From contig JAJPHM010000018.1 in assembly GCA_021325295.1 (NCBI GenBank), positions 35,043 through 99,042 of the forward strand: a stretch of DNA of 64,000 bases, read 5' to 3'. The notes below the pieces were generated by a model that saw only the letters and a program-made list of their open reading frames with translations, was not told the DNA's origin and did not search any database. The position numbers and the translations under genes are program-made. Of the stretch, positions 42,596 to 52,446 are shown one piece after another (position 1 is the first letter of the stretch; every line of letters begins with the position of its first letter). The stretch is from Nitrososphaeraceae archaeon. Lineage in GTDB: Archaea; Thermoproteota; Nitrososphaeria; Nitrososphaerales; Nitrososphaeraceae.

Positions 42596-43240
42596 TTACT
42601 TTACATCAACATATACTGGTTTTCCTGTATCCTCAGTTTGCCCTGAACCTAGGCTATATTCAGCCTGTACCAGTACAATGTGTACTCCTGGTACTGCTTG
42701 ACTATCAGCACTGAGATGGAGGTTGATTTTGTCTAAAACTGGAGACAATATGCTATAATCTATCCCATGTTGTGGCGGAATAACAACAGATGTCTTATCA
42801 AGGCTTGCATGGATGCCATATTTTGGAGGCTCAGCAGGAGAATCTGGGTCTACAACTACAAAATTCCAAGTTTTCGTATCAGCATCGTTACTTCTTATAC
42901 ATAGGGGCACTGTCACTTGACTGTTATTATTTCTATACACAGGAATAGGATTTTCTCCTGTGCCTAGAGGACTAATTGAGCCTGTTGTATTGTTATCATA
43001 CTCACCGCAGATTGATAGATCAAATGTCGTTCCAATTATCTGAAAATTATGAGATGTAGTATTATCATCGATGCTTGGCGATAGAGAAGAGGGTGCAGCG
43101 TTAAAGTTAGATGGATGATATAAAGAAGAAAAGACCAGAATTAGCGCAATTACAGATGCAACTCCCAATCCGCAAATTATGATAACAAATAGATTTCTTG
43201 TTCTACCTTTATTTTTTCCATTATCAGGTAAATCTACCAC
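42596..43240 (-). CDS. Anchored surface protein with two-cysteine domain (copy A)
   Basis: A 214-aa protein with an N-terminal basic stretch and membrane helix (LFVIIICGLGVASVIALILV), a Ser/Asn linker, and a domain ending YVDVK. The domain has Cys-x35-Cys with a shared (P)(L/I)G-x3-NP core, then a beta-rich segment and HLSADSQAVPGVHIVLVQAEY. The same order occurs in the genes at 43328 and 45379. The cysteines probably form a disulfide outside the cell. No named family is recognised. Confidence 0.75.
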   Translation of the reverse strand: MVDLPDNGKNKGRTRNLFVIIICGLGVASVIALILVFSSLYHPSNFNAAPSSLSPSIDDNTTSHNFQIIGTTFDLSICGEYDNNTTGSISPLGTGENPIPVYRNNNSQVTVPLCIRSNDADTKTWNFVVVDPDSPAEPPKYGIHASLDKTSVVIPPQHGIDYSILSPVLDKINLHLSADSQAVPGVHIVLVQAEYSLGSGQTEDTGKPVYVDVK

Positions 43241-43254
43241 AAATGCTCACCTAC

Positions 43255-43300
43255 TTTCATGGGCCTATCACACATATCTTGAAGAACCGTAGATAATGAA
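43255..43300 (-). pseudogene. 3'-end remnant of a large surface-protein gene, second copy
   Basis: Minus strand reads HYLRFFKICVIGP then TGA, aligned with NYIRIDKIYVIGP and stop at the end of the 2058-aa gene. On the plus strand GGGCCTATCACACATATCTT here compares with GGTCCTATTACGTATATCTT at 46186-46205. It suggests a giant paralogue once stood upstream of this tail. Confidence 0.5.
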
Positions 43301-43327
43301 TAGTATCTGAAAGGTTGACATTAAACA

Positions 43328-44800
43328 TCACTTCTGTATATCTACATAAATTAGCAGTCCTTGGCCACTAAATAGGCTACCCCTTGCAGGATCTATAGGA
43401 CCATTCAACTGAATATTGATGACATGAAGTCCCATGGTTGCATCATTATCAGCTGTAACATATACGGACACACGGTCAACTACAACACTAGAATCCGAGA
43501 CGTTATCACGAATGGGTTCAAACGCCGGAAGATCTAACACCCTTGTACTCAATGTTATATTGAGTCCTTGAAGATCACTATCGTTATAGGTTGGATAGGA
43601 ATCTGGTCTTATGAAAAGTAGGTCAGGCTGAAAGTCCAAGCTATATACGCACACATGGACAACGATAGGGTCTTTGCCCCCTATCTTTACTATAGCCGGA
43701 TTAGACTGATCACCCAACGGAATGGTTTTTGGTGCGTCAAAGAAGAGGCTGCAATTATCTATTTCTACGCCTGGCGAGAATCCACTTTGACTTTCATAAA
43801 GGTCTCCATATTTGACGACCTGCCTCTGTGCCGTATCATTTTCAAGCGGCCTTGCTGTGCCATTGACTACCTTATAGGGATAGTTAAAACCATCTTCATT
43901 ACTGACATAATTAGCATAGATATCTCGCTCAAACGATCCTGGCCCAGGATATTGAAGTAAAGTGCTGGTAAAGTTTTTCCAAACAATCACATTTTGCGAA
44001 CCGGAAGAATTTAGGTTGTACGAGTAATTGCCTTTCACTTCAAAGATGCCATGCCCATTTACCATATTATCCCAAGCTATACCAGAGATATTGCCGCGCT
44101 GCGAAACCACAGAGTCATTTAGGTACAATTCTTTTGGCAAAGTCATTGGAGCTGTTGGAGGAACAACCTGATTTACCTTAACAAATCCAGAGAACATGGT
44201 AAAGTTATCAAGCGACACAGTATACTGAATTGACCTCAGATAAACAGGTATGATATTCATATTATCCACTTCAATGAGAGATTGGACCAGTGCCTTGTTG
44301 CCAGCTATCTTGGTTGCATTTATTGCTCCAATACCTATCCTTAACCCTTCGATATGAGTTATGAATCTCAGGTTAAACGACGATTCTGAATCAGTGAGTG
44401 TCCATATAACGATGAGCTTCTTTCCATTGTGTTCATGAATATAAGAATTGGCAGAATCACAAACAAGAGTATTTGTGTCTCTATTACCAGTGCTGCAGCT
44501 CCAGCCCTTCATAATGTGAGATGCTAGTATAGGAGAAGAAGAGTCAATTTCGATATGGTTAATGTCCTTGTTTCCATTATAAACTACAAATACAAATGAA
44601 ATAACCCTTCCATTCTCAAGGTGTTTTGTGATGACCTTTTCAATGTATCCGCCAAGTGTACTGTCAGATTGGGTAGTTTGCGAGCTGTTTTGATTACTGC
44701 TGGTGGTAGTGGCATATGCCCGAGCGTTCCCAATTTCACAAATTAGCAATCCAGCGATTAGTACAAATGCCACGAGTCTGAAGGCTACTTGGCCTCGCAT
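43328..44800 (-). CDS. Secreted surface protein with C-terminal two-cysteine domain (copy B)
   Basis: A 490-aa protein from ATG 44800 (MRGQVAFRLVAFVLIAGLLI, signal peptide ending near NARAYA). An in-frame GTG at 44860 would add 20 polar residues before the signal and is less likely. Residues 30-310 are beta-rich with many N-x-S/T sequons; the last 150 residues carry the shared domain, with Cys-x33-Cys, NITLSTRVLDLP, VYVTADNDATMGLHVINIQL and the end YVDIQK. No enzyme motif. Likely a cell-surface structural or adhesion protein. Confidence 0.78.
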   Translation of the reverse strand: MRGQVAFRLVAFVLIAGLLICEIGNARAYATTTSSNQNSSQTTQSDSTLGGYIEKVITKHLENGRVISFVFVVYNGNKDINHIEIDSSSPILASHIMKGWSCSTGNRDTNTLVCDSANSYIHEHNGKKLIVIWTLTDSESSFNLRFITHIEGLRIGIGAINATKIAGNKALVQSLIEVDNMNIIPVYLRSIQYTVSLDNFTMFSGFVKVNQVVPPTAPMTLPKELYLNDSVVSQRGNISGIAWDNMVNGHGIFEVKGNYSYNLNSSGSQNVIVWKNFTSTLLQYPGPGSFERDIYANYVSNEDGFNYPYKVVNGTARPLENDTAQRQVVKYGDLYESQSGFSPGVEIDNCSLFFDAPKTIPLGDQSNPAIVKIGGKDPIVVHVCVYSLDFQPDLLFIRPDSYPTYNDSDLQGLNITLSTRVLDLPAFEPIRDNVSDSSVVVDRVSVYVTADNDATMGLHVINIQLNGPIDPARGSLFSGQGLLIYVDIQK

Positions 44801-44946
44801 TTGAATGGTCAGTATTGGTTGGGTCCCTTTTTGCCTTATGTCCAAGACCTTACTGTGCACATTTTGGGAGAGATATATAATGAATTAGGTTCGAGGCTGG
44901 TTTTAGAATCTGTTCTTACATAGTTCTATCTAATTCAGACGTATTG

Positions 44947-45216
44947 TCACAATACTTGTATTACCATACAAATCGCAAATCCCAAGTAAGCAAATCCAAG
45001 CTTCAGCATTTTTGCCCTTGCCATATTTGTTGCAGCCTGTGCGTAGATGGCAGAAAGGCCGAAAATTATAGGCACCCCCATTGCGATGACATTTCTGGCT
45101 ATGGTAATAGTAGACAATACTTCGAATGGCTGTAGTGGAATTGTATTTATAGCCATAATAAAGAATAGACCCACGGTAAGCATCAATAAATCCAGGTAAA
45201 GTAACGTGAGGTGCAT
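44947..45216 (-). CDS. 89-aa membrane protein
   Basis: Three hydrophobic helices: LLYLDLLMLTVGLFFIMAI, IARNVIAMGVPIIFGLSAIY and KLGFAYLGFAICMVIQVL. No known family. It lies upstream of the copy B gene on the same strand, and its broken copy (42198-42472) stands next to copy A, so the small membrane protein and the two-cysteine secreted protein behave as a repeated cassette. Confidence 0.78.
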   Translation of the reverse strand: MHLTLLYLDLLMLTVGLFFIMAINTIPLQPFEVLSTITIARNVIAMGVPIIFGLSAIYAQAATNMARAKMLKLGFAYLGFAICMVIQVL

Positions 45217-45378
45217 ACTAATACAATGAGCCAGTGGAATTAAAATAATACTACTGGCCTAAGGGGGTGGAATAGGCATGGAGACAAGTATATGTTAATC
45301 TGTCTGGTAATAAAGTTTTGAGATAGGTATACAATGTGCATGTAAGCATAAATAATACAACAGGCTTTTCAGCTTCGA

Positions 45379-46128
45379 TTGTCTAAAAAAACGATTTTAC
45401 TAATAGCTGCCTTTACTACAATTGCAATGATTCTGTCAATTTACTACTATTATAACTACCCTCAACAACAGGCAGCGCCTCCACAGACACTTCCAAAAGA
45501 GGGAGGAACATCTGTATTTGATATCCCTGAAAAAGTAGAAAATGGAGTAGCAAGTCCTATCTATAATGACACAGGCCAGAAGGAAGTACTTGTGCTTAAC
45601 CGAGGCGAATTTGCAAAAGCCCCTATAGGTTCTGAGCCTTACTTTGGATATTGTATACAAAGCTTTCCTGATATATACGATGGTTCTTCTCCGATAGGAA
45701 CCAGTGACAATCCAATATCGGTAGAGGTTGGCTCTCAAGATCCAGCGACGATTTCATTCTGTGCCTATAACGGTGATACTCGAGATGCCCTTATGAACAA
45801 GACAGATTCACCCTATGTATGGTATCTGGTTGTGCAGCAGATCCATGAATCTCAACTTAATCCTAATATTTCTACTTCTCTTGAAGGACTAAATTTCTCT
45901 TTGAGTACCAGAGTTGTAAGTTTGCCACAAATCAAGCTTGATTGGAAAAATGGCAATATTACTCAAGTTGAGATCACTAAGGAAACCATATATCTCTATA
46001 TCAGAGCCGATGAAAATGCAAAAGAGGGAATACATGTATTTGGGCTAGATTTTATGCACCCAGATAGCAATACTGGTGGAAGCTTTCAAAATGACGTGCC
46101 AGCAATATATGTTAATGTTCACAAGTAA
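45379..46128 (+). CDS. Anchored surface protein with two-cysteine domain (copy C)
   Basis: A 249-aa protein starting at TTG 45379 (MSKKTILLIAAFTTIAMILS, one membrane helix, outside-facing body). It shares Cys-x35-Cys, PIGTSDNPISV, LEGLNFSLSTRVVSLP, YLYIRADENAKEGIHVFGL and the end YVNVHK with copies A and B. Unlike them it is on the plus strand, convergent with the 2058-aa gene. Function unknown. Confidence 0.75.
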   Translation: MSKKTILLIAAFTTIAMILSIYYYYNYPQQQAAPPQTLPKEGGTSVFDIPEKVENGVASPIYNDTGQKEVLVLNRGEFAKAPIGSEPYFGYCIQSFPDIYDGSSPIGTSDNPISVEVGSQDPATISFCAYNGDTRDALMNKTDSPYVWYLVVQQIHESQLNPNISTSLEGLNFSLSTRVVSLPQIKLDWKNGNITQVEITKETIYLYIRADENAKEGIHVFGLDFMHPDSNTGGSFQNDVPAIYVNVHK

Positions 46129-46182
46129 TACCATGTAAGTTTGGATTATTGGTTCCGTTATTATGCAATTAGGTTTTAATCA

Positions 46183-49100
46183 TCAAGGTCCTATTACGTA
46201 TATCTTATCAATTCTGATATAATTGGTAGTATCGAAAGGACTAGCTCCAAAGTCTGTCTCTTCATAATTCTCAAATGCAGCAGTACCAATTGCATAGACA
46301 TATGGAATAGCTACATATCTATAGTTGGGATCTAGCTTTGCCTTCACAAGTGCATAGGCTTGGTAAATGTTAATTGGTTGAGGATCTCCCAAGCTTTTAC
46401 TAATGGTTACTTCATCCCATAGCTGTCCCCAACTATTGCTGCCACAGCCTGATGATAAAAGACATCTATAGATCTGGATTCCAACTGTCACACCACCCCC
46501 ACTATTTCCCTGTATGGTACCATGAGCATAAAAGACTACTCCCCACTTTAACGATTTGTTAGATATTATTGTGGGAGAATTTCCTGGAGTTGGATTAAAA
46601 TTAAACTGTACCGATGAATAAGCCGGATCATACGGCGGAGGAATAATGAGATCCGTTTTCGGAATTTCATCCAACCATGCCTTGCCAATAGCAGCATTCC
46701 AATAGGTGCATACTGTATCGTCCGCAATACACCGACCGGTGTTATACTGAGTATCATGGAATAATGCTAGAGTATTGGAGTATGGTGGAAATCCAAAAAC
46801 ATAGCCACCAAATTTAAGATTGTAATTACTACCATATGTCTCAGTCCAGAAGAAGCTAACTGTGCCTAAACCAGTGGTAAGACTGCTAACTGTATTTCCT
46901 ACTATATTGGTTAGAGGGCTACTGCAAGACTGCGATGACTGCCAGATGCCATTTAACTGGTAGCATTCTACAATATTGATGGAAAGAATATTGCTAGAAA
47001 TAAAGAAGACATGTGCATCGCCTGTCGGATCAAAAACAATGGATGGCAGGGCATTTACAAAATATATCGAGCCAGTATATAGGGTAGTAAAAGTAAGAGG
47101 ATTACCATTACTATCAAATTTAAATGCCATTACATTCGAAGAGACAATAGAGCTAAGGTAAACAAGGTAAGCATTGCCCATCTTATCGCTAGCCGAAGAC
47201 AGTTGCCTGACCTGATTTTGTGTCATGCCCGCATTTGAGGAAGTTGACTCACTCAAAGCCCATGATGCTCCATTATATACGCGGTATTTAAAATTGGAAT
47301 TCGATGGTGTTGAATATGCAAAAAGCATCTTAGATGAAGCAAGATAAGTTAATGTCAATGCTAATCTGCTACCAGTGCCGCTTCCAGTAGAACTCTCCCC
47401 CAGAGAACCAAATGCAGACTTGCTAAAGCCACCGGAAGTTAATATGATTTTGAAAATCTGATACTTGTAGTCTGAAGCTCCATTCTTCCAATAACTGAAT
47501 GCCGCAAAAATATTATTACCGGATATGTCAGGAGAAGCAACGGCAGCCGCGCATATGCCAACACCACCTCCACATGGTGGATTTGAAGATGCAGTAATAT
47601 CTGCAAGTGATATTGGTGAGCCCCAGTTAATAATTGTGCTAGAAACCGCGCCGGGCAGGGCATAGAGATCCACTGTAGTTCCGGATTTTACTTTTGAATA
47701 GAATATGAAAACATATGGAATGCCTGAAATGGTTGAAAATGCTATTGTCCATCTATAATAGTCTGAAGCAATATTGCTGACTGCACTTGAAGTATATCTA
47801 ACTGGAGTCCAAGTGAAGCCATTATCATAAGATATTTGATAGTCTATCTCCTTATCTTGGCTGTTGTAGAAAAAGCTATACAAGCTTATGCCATATTTGA
47901 ATATCCTTTTTTCACCTTCGTACGAATCCGAAATCTTTGGAGATAAAATATACGAAGTGCTCACTAGCACATTTGTCGTTCCATCATACATCAGTTGGTA
48001 TGGTGAGGAAGCTCCACTTCTCCACATAGCTCCTATAGATGAAGGGCCCGCCAACTGTGCCGTCAGCTGGTCTGGATAATAGAAATCAGTACCATATGGT
48101 GCAGAAGGGCCTTGCCAGCTACTTATCCGCAAATTGTCAAATCTTGCAGAACCAGAAGTTGTGTTTTCAATTAACCGCATAATCATGCTGGCAGTGTTTG
48201 CAGGAGCTATCCAAGATGCAGATAGGTGTTGTACGTACCCTGAAGATGAGGCTGTTGCGACACCGCTTGCAGGTGCCGAGTTATTTGTCAACCAGTTGCC
48301 ATTTGCATCAAGAAAGTCTAAATCAATATTGGCAAAGCCGGAAGCCACAAGGACATCAGCTTCTAACGTATACAGTTTCCCAGGTGATGCATGGATAGGC
48401 ACCGACCTAGTATCTCCTATTCCTGGCCTGACAAGGTCGATGGCACCGCTGATCGGCACAATTGTATTAATACTGGCACCTCGCAAATCCCAGCCTGTCC
48501 CTATAGTCTGGATATCCTGCTGGCTCAGTGTTCTATTGTATATCTGTACGTCATCTAGAGTGCCATTGAAAAATTGGCTTGTACCATTTAGACTGCCTAT
48601 GAACAGATTATTTGTATTTACTGAGGTAGAGCCGGAAAGTGAATGCGTATTTTTCATCACACCATTAACGTAAAGCCTGAGATTGCTGCCATCATAAGTT
48701 CCAACAATATGGTACCACTTGTTGGCCTGAAGAGCAGATGTGTCAGTTACAGATGTCGGGCTGCCTCCAGTCCAGACTGTGAATTTGGCTAAATTGCTCG
48801 AATCCTTTTCGAGTGAATAAGAACCATCTTTACGAATTATAGTTCTGGTATCGTTTGTCTGCTGGTTCAAATTGACCCAAGATGACAGAGATAGATTGCC
48901 AGATAGATCCAAGCTGGGCGAATCAAGCACTTTAACATAGCCGTGAGATCCATCCAGCGATAGGGAGAGACCCTTCACACCACTTGCATAAGTGGCGTTG
49001 CCGTATGCAGTGCCATTATTTGAATTACCGCTGTAATCTAGGGTACTGTTGTCAAACGGCCAGTATGCTGCTGATGGATAGCCCAAGCCAAGGTTTATCG

Positions 49101-52100
49101 ATTCAAAGTCAGGGTTTGTAAGTTGTGTTTGATTTTTCTGTGTGTCGTATACTATGTTGTTGTACAAGGTGTAGACATGCACAATACCGTCGCGTGAAAC
49201 AGAGATCGAAGGCAGCCAATGGGTTATTGTGCTATCAGCAGTTTCTATTCCTAAATAATTCCCGTTTGAAGAGAAAGTTGCCAGTTTTAGATTTCCTTGG
49301 TTGCCACTTGAAAGGAAAGCCACGTAGGCTGTTAGCTGGCCATATGACCCTCCAAGACTGAGAGTGTCAGATGATATCTGCTTCACACTGTTTGACGAGC
49401 TGCCTGTGCTTATCGTATTTGTAGAGCCCCATGAACCCATGTTGAGTATTCTATAGTAGAGATTTCCGCTTTCATATGTTGAATATGCAAAAAGCATCCT
49501 AGTTGAATTCAGATAGGTAAGGGTTATTGGGAATGGGTTAGAAGTACCAGAAACATCAATAGTGGAAAGTGAGGTCTGCCACGTGCTGCCGCCATCAGCA
49601 GAGTCCAGAATTTTATAATGCCAAGCGCTGCCGGATTTCCACCTGTATGCTGCATACAGGGTCGAATTAGAATCTGAAGCCCCCGCTGCGGCTGCACAGA
49701 CGCCTGTTGGATTGCATGAGGCATCATTTACTGCAGAAAATGAGGTGACAGTACTTACCAACACCAGACCGGTATCCAGAGCTTTGAATGTCTTTTGGTA
49801 AAAGTTAGTGTTGGATCCTGATACTTGGTAATACAAAAGAGCTATTCTATCAGTACCATTGTAGCTTGTGCGAGCCACAGACCATCTAAAGGTGTCACTT
49901 GCAATTGTTCCTGTTCCTGTAGAAGTAGGACTGCCGCTCCATGTGTGACCATAGTCATGCGACTTTTTGTATACTATGTTAGAGCCATCGTAATAGAACG
50001 CAAATAATGTGTTGTTGGTGTTGCTAACAACCCTTCTTTCACCTTCAAAGTAGTCTGCATAACTTGGAGAATTCTGAACTGTACTATTATTTTCAACTAA
50101 CCCATGGTCTACCATTCCAAATTCAATATTGTAAGGGGATGTGCTTCCCTCAGTCCATACTGCTGCCATCATGCCATCCATAACTTGAGCATCTGTTAGC
50201 TTGTCTGTTGTATTTGCTGTAGTACCATATGGTACAAATGGCGATTCCCACACTCCCATACTCTTTCTAGTATCGTAAATGGTCCTGTTTACCATTGAAT
50301 TTATGTTGATATCTCCGTTTGAGCTGAAAATTATGCTGGGTAGCATATGATTCAGAGTCTTGTCTGCTGTTTCTGTTCCAGCAAATGTTCCATTGCTGTA
50401 GAATTTAGCAACTTTTAATGCTCCGCCTAGGTAAGTTGTAGATGATATGTTAGTGTAAGCAACATAAGTATATCCGTCAGTCCCAGTAGCCGACGATAGT
50501 TGCTTTGTGTAATTTACAATCAGCCCGACATTTCCCTGACTCTGTGCCGAGCCCCAAGCTGTTCCGTTAAAGACACGGTAGTACAGGTACTGGTGGCCTG
50601 ACAAAGCATATGCAAGGAGCATCTTGCCTGAGCCCAAGGAAGCAAGTGTTATAGAAAATGCTGCAGTTGCTGTAGAATCAAATGTCGGTAACGAGTTTAC
50701 CCATGTTGTACCATGGTCAGTTGACTTGTATATTACATAAGAATAATCAGTGGAATTTGCCGACTTGAAGTTAAAGACAACATAAATAGTTCCGTTGTCG
50801 TCTGTGCTTGCAATGGACCCCGCGCATACATTAGCAGGAGTGTTACCACACGTGCCGCTAGCGCCAGTAGCATATGTTAGTAATGTGGAAGAGCTCCAAG
50901 TGATGTCAACGCCATTGACAGTGCCAGTCTTTGCATAAAAGTTGGTATTGTTTCCTGAATATGTCCAGTAGAATACATGAATATACTGCGTTCCGCTATT
51001 ATCAGTTGAAGTTGTCAGGGAAAACCTGAATGCAGAGATTGCTAGTGTCCCGGTTCCCAGAGATATTGCAGAGCTCCAAGTATCGCCTCCGTTGTCTGAT
51101 GTTCTGTACGCAAGACTTGTACCACTATAATAGAATATGTTAAGCCTCTGAGTAGTCGAATTGGCTGTAGTAATTACCCTTTTCTCTCCATCAAAGACAT
51201 TGTTGTATGAGGGAGATATCCTGCCTGTTGCTGTAGATACTAACATCGGGTCTATAACAAATGGGCCATTTACAGGAATATCAATTGCAGATTTCTCCTC
51301 ATCAAAAGTCATGTTGTGACCAGAAGAGATGGCGTCAGACCAGTCAAGGGCAAGGCTACCCTGATCGTCAGCAATGTTATTGGTTGATTGACCTTGTGAT
51401 TGTATTATTGCTGTTGGGTTCTGGCTTACTAATTGATTATCAACTGAGGTTATGTTTGAAGATGAGGGCATAGTCAATGTAGGAATGGAATTTGTCAGGT
51501 TAGCTGACCCTGAAGTAATTCTGGCTGGATTGATATTTGTTACAAGGAGATCATTACCATCAAGCTGAAATGCCTTCCCGGCATCTACTTGTATTGAGAT
51601 AGTACAAGGTCCTATGCTTGTACCAGCTAAAATAAACTTGTATGCATTGATATAGCCGCTTGGACCTTCTGAAGGATGCCAATAAATATCGTACTGGATG
51701 CCATGTCTGATAACCTTTTGGTCAACCGTTGTGCTATTCTGCAACAGTGTAAAATTGCCTTGATTTTGTCGAACATCGAGGGCATAGGTATAGCCATTGC
51801 TATCCGAAATCATGGTAGTACCATCGGTATTCCATGTTATGGTTAGATTACCTGTTGTGTCGACCTTCCCTTTAAACAAAAGTGTAGGATAGCTGATGGA
51901 CCGCGTAATACTATTCATGGTAGGAACTAAAGGTTCACCTTTTATCAGTAGAGTTGGATTTGCAACTGTAATAGTATTGTTGTTGTTTTGTGATTGAGTG
52001 CCGTTTGTTTGTGGTTGCCGAGTGGTTGTAAAAGAAGCAGAAGATGATATTGTATTATTCTGTACCAATGAAGAATTGCTGCTTTCAGATCCAGTATCGT

Positions 52101-52359
52101 TTTTCGAAGAGGAATTATTGCTGCTGGCGTCTGATGTAGAATTGCTCATAGCATTACCTGAAGATGTCGAATTAGTAGATCCGGATTGGCTAGAATTACT
52201 TATGATTCCAACGACATGGGTGTCGTTTACGTTTGAAGAATTTGTTGTTGGAGCCGTTGAATTATCGGCTGTCTTATCCTTGTTAGCATTTGATGAAGAA
52301 TTAGAGTAATTGCTTGATGTGCTGTTAGAAGATGCATTACTCTCAGCACCAAAGCTCAT
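46183..52359 (-). CDS. Giant secreted BNR/LamG surface protein, 2058 aa
   Basis: Residues 1-120 are almost all Ser, Asn and Thr with dozens of N-x-S/T sequons. Three beta-propeller-like modules follow, each opening with (F/Y)-(D/E)-GE-(K/R)-R near residues 386, 770 and 1480 and carrying Asp-box motifs such as SDNGGDTWS, SADGGSTWQ and YDNGFTWT. A LamG/concanavalin-like domain occupies about 1096-1290. A distinct C-terminal domain (about 1860-2058) ends IYVIGP. A signal peptide (KRISTFNILVCSFLILLLCF) is encoded in frame directly upstream, but the codon where Met would be expected is ATC at 52446; the first canonical start is ATG 52359. Likely an adhesin or glycan-binding surface protein. Confidence 0.88.
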   Translation of the reverse strand: MSFGAESNASSNSTSSNYSNSSSNANKDKTADNSTAPTTNSSNVNDTHVVGIISNSSQSGSTNSTSSGNAMSNSTSDASSNNSSSKNDTGSESSNSSLVQNNTISSSASFTTTRQPQTNGTQSQNNNNTITVANPTLLIKGEPLVPTMNSITRSISYPTLLFKGKVDTTGNLTITWNTDGTTMISDSNGYTYALDVRQNQGNFTLLQNSTTVDQKVIRHGIQYDIYWHPSEGPSGYINAYKFILAGTSIGPCTISIQVDAGKAFQLDGNDLLVTNINPARITSGSANLTNSIPTLTMPSSSNITSVDNQLVSQNPTAIIQSQGQSTNNIADDQGSLALDWSDAISSGHNMTFDEEKSAIDIPVNGPFVIDPMLVSTATGRISPSYNNVFDGEKRVITTANSTTQRLNIFYYSGTSLAYRTSDNGGDTWSSAISLGTGTLAISAFRFSLTTSTDNSGTQYIHVFYWTYSGNNTNFYAKTGTVNGVDITWSSSTLLTYATGASGTCGNTPANVCAGSIASTDDNGTIYVVFNFKSANSTDYSYVIYKSTDHGTTWVNSLPTFDSTATAAFSITLASLGSGKMLLAYALSGHQYLYYRVFNGTAWGSAQSQGNVGLIVNYTKQLSSATGTDGYTYVAYTNISSTTYLGGALKVAKFYSNGTFAGTETADKTLNHMLPSIIFSSNGDININSMVNRTIYDTRKSMGVWESPFVPYGTTANTTDKLTDAQVMDGMMAAVWTEGSTSPYNIEFGMVDHGLVENNSTVQNSPSYADYFEGERRVVSNTNNTLFAFYYDGSNIVYKKSHDYGHTWSGSPTSTGTGTIASDTFRWSVARTSYNGTDRIALLYYQVSGSNTNFYQKTFKALDTGLVLVSTVTSFSAVNDASCNPTGVCAAAAGASDSNSTLYAAYRWKSGSAWHYKILDSADGGSTWQTSLSTIDVSGTSNPFPITLTYLNSTRMLFAYSTYESGNLYYRILNMGSWGSTNTISTGSSSNSVKQISSDTLSLGGSYGQLTAYVAFLSSGNQGNLKLATFSSNGNYLGIETADSTITHWLPSISVSRDGIVHVYTLYNNIVYDTQKNQTQLTNPDFESINLGLGYPSAAYWPFDNSTLDYSGNSNNGTAYGNATYASGVKGLSLSLDGSHGYVKVLDSPSLDLSGNLSLSSWVNLNQQTNDTRTIIRKDGSYSLEKDSSNLAKFTVWTGGSPTSVTDTSALQANKWYHIVGTYDGSNLRLYVNGVMKNTHSLSGSTSVNTNNLFIGSLNGTSQFFNGTLDDVQIYNRTLSQQDIQTIGTGWDLRGASINTIVPISGAIDLVRPGIGDTRSVPIHASPGKLYTLEADVLVASGFANIDLDFLDANGNWLTNNSAPASGVATASSSGYVQHLSASWIAPANTASMIMRLIENTTSGSARFDNLRISSWQGPSAPYGTDFYYPDQLTAQLAGPSSIGAMWRSGASSPYQLMYDGTTNVLVSTSYILSPKISDSYEGEKRIFKYGISLYSFFYNSQDKEIDYQISYDNGFTWTPVRYTSSAVSNIASDYYRWTIAFSTISGIPYVFIFYSKVKSGTTVDLYALPGAVSSTIINWGSPISLADITASSNPPCGGGVGICAAAVASPDISGNNIFAAFSYWKNGASDYKYQIFKIILTSGGFSKSAFGSLGESSTGSGTGSRLALTLTYLASSKMLFAYSTPSNSNFKYRVYNGASWALSESTSSNAGMTQNQVRQLSSASDKMGNAYLVYLSSIVSSNVMAFKFDSNGNPLTFTTLYTGSIYFVNALPSIVFDPTGDAHVFFISSNILSINIVECYQLNGIWQSSQSCSSPLTNIVGNTVSSLTTGLGTVSFFWTETYGSNYNLKFGGYVFGFPPYSNTLALFHDTQYNTGRCIADDTVCTYWNAAIGKAWLDEIPKTDLIIPPPYDPAYSSVQFNFNPTPGNSPTIISNKSLKWGVVFYAHGTIQGNSGGGVTVGIQIYRCLLSSGCGSNSWGQLWDEVTISKSLGDPQPINIYQAYALVKAKLDPNYRYVAIPYVYAIGTAAFENYEETDFGASPFDTTNYIRIDKIYVIGP

Positions 52360-52446
52360 GAAGCTTGTGCCAGAGTATACTGAAAAGCATAACAGAAGAA
52401 TGAGAAAAGAGCATACAAGTATATTAAATGTAGAAATTCTCTTGAT

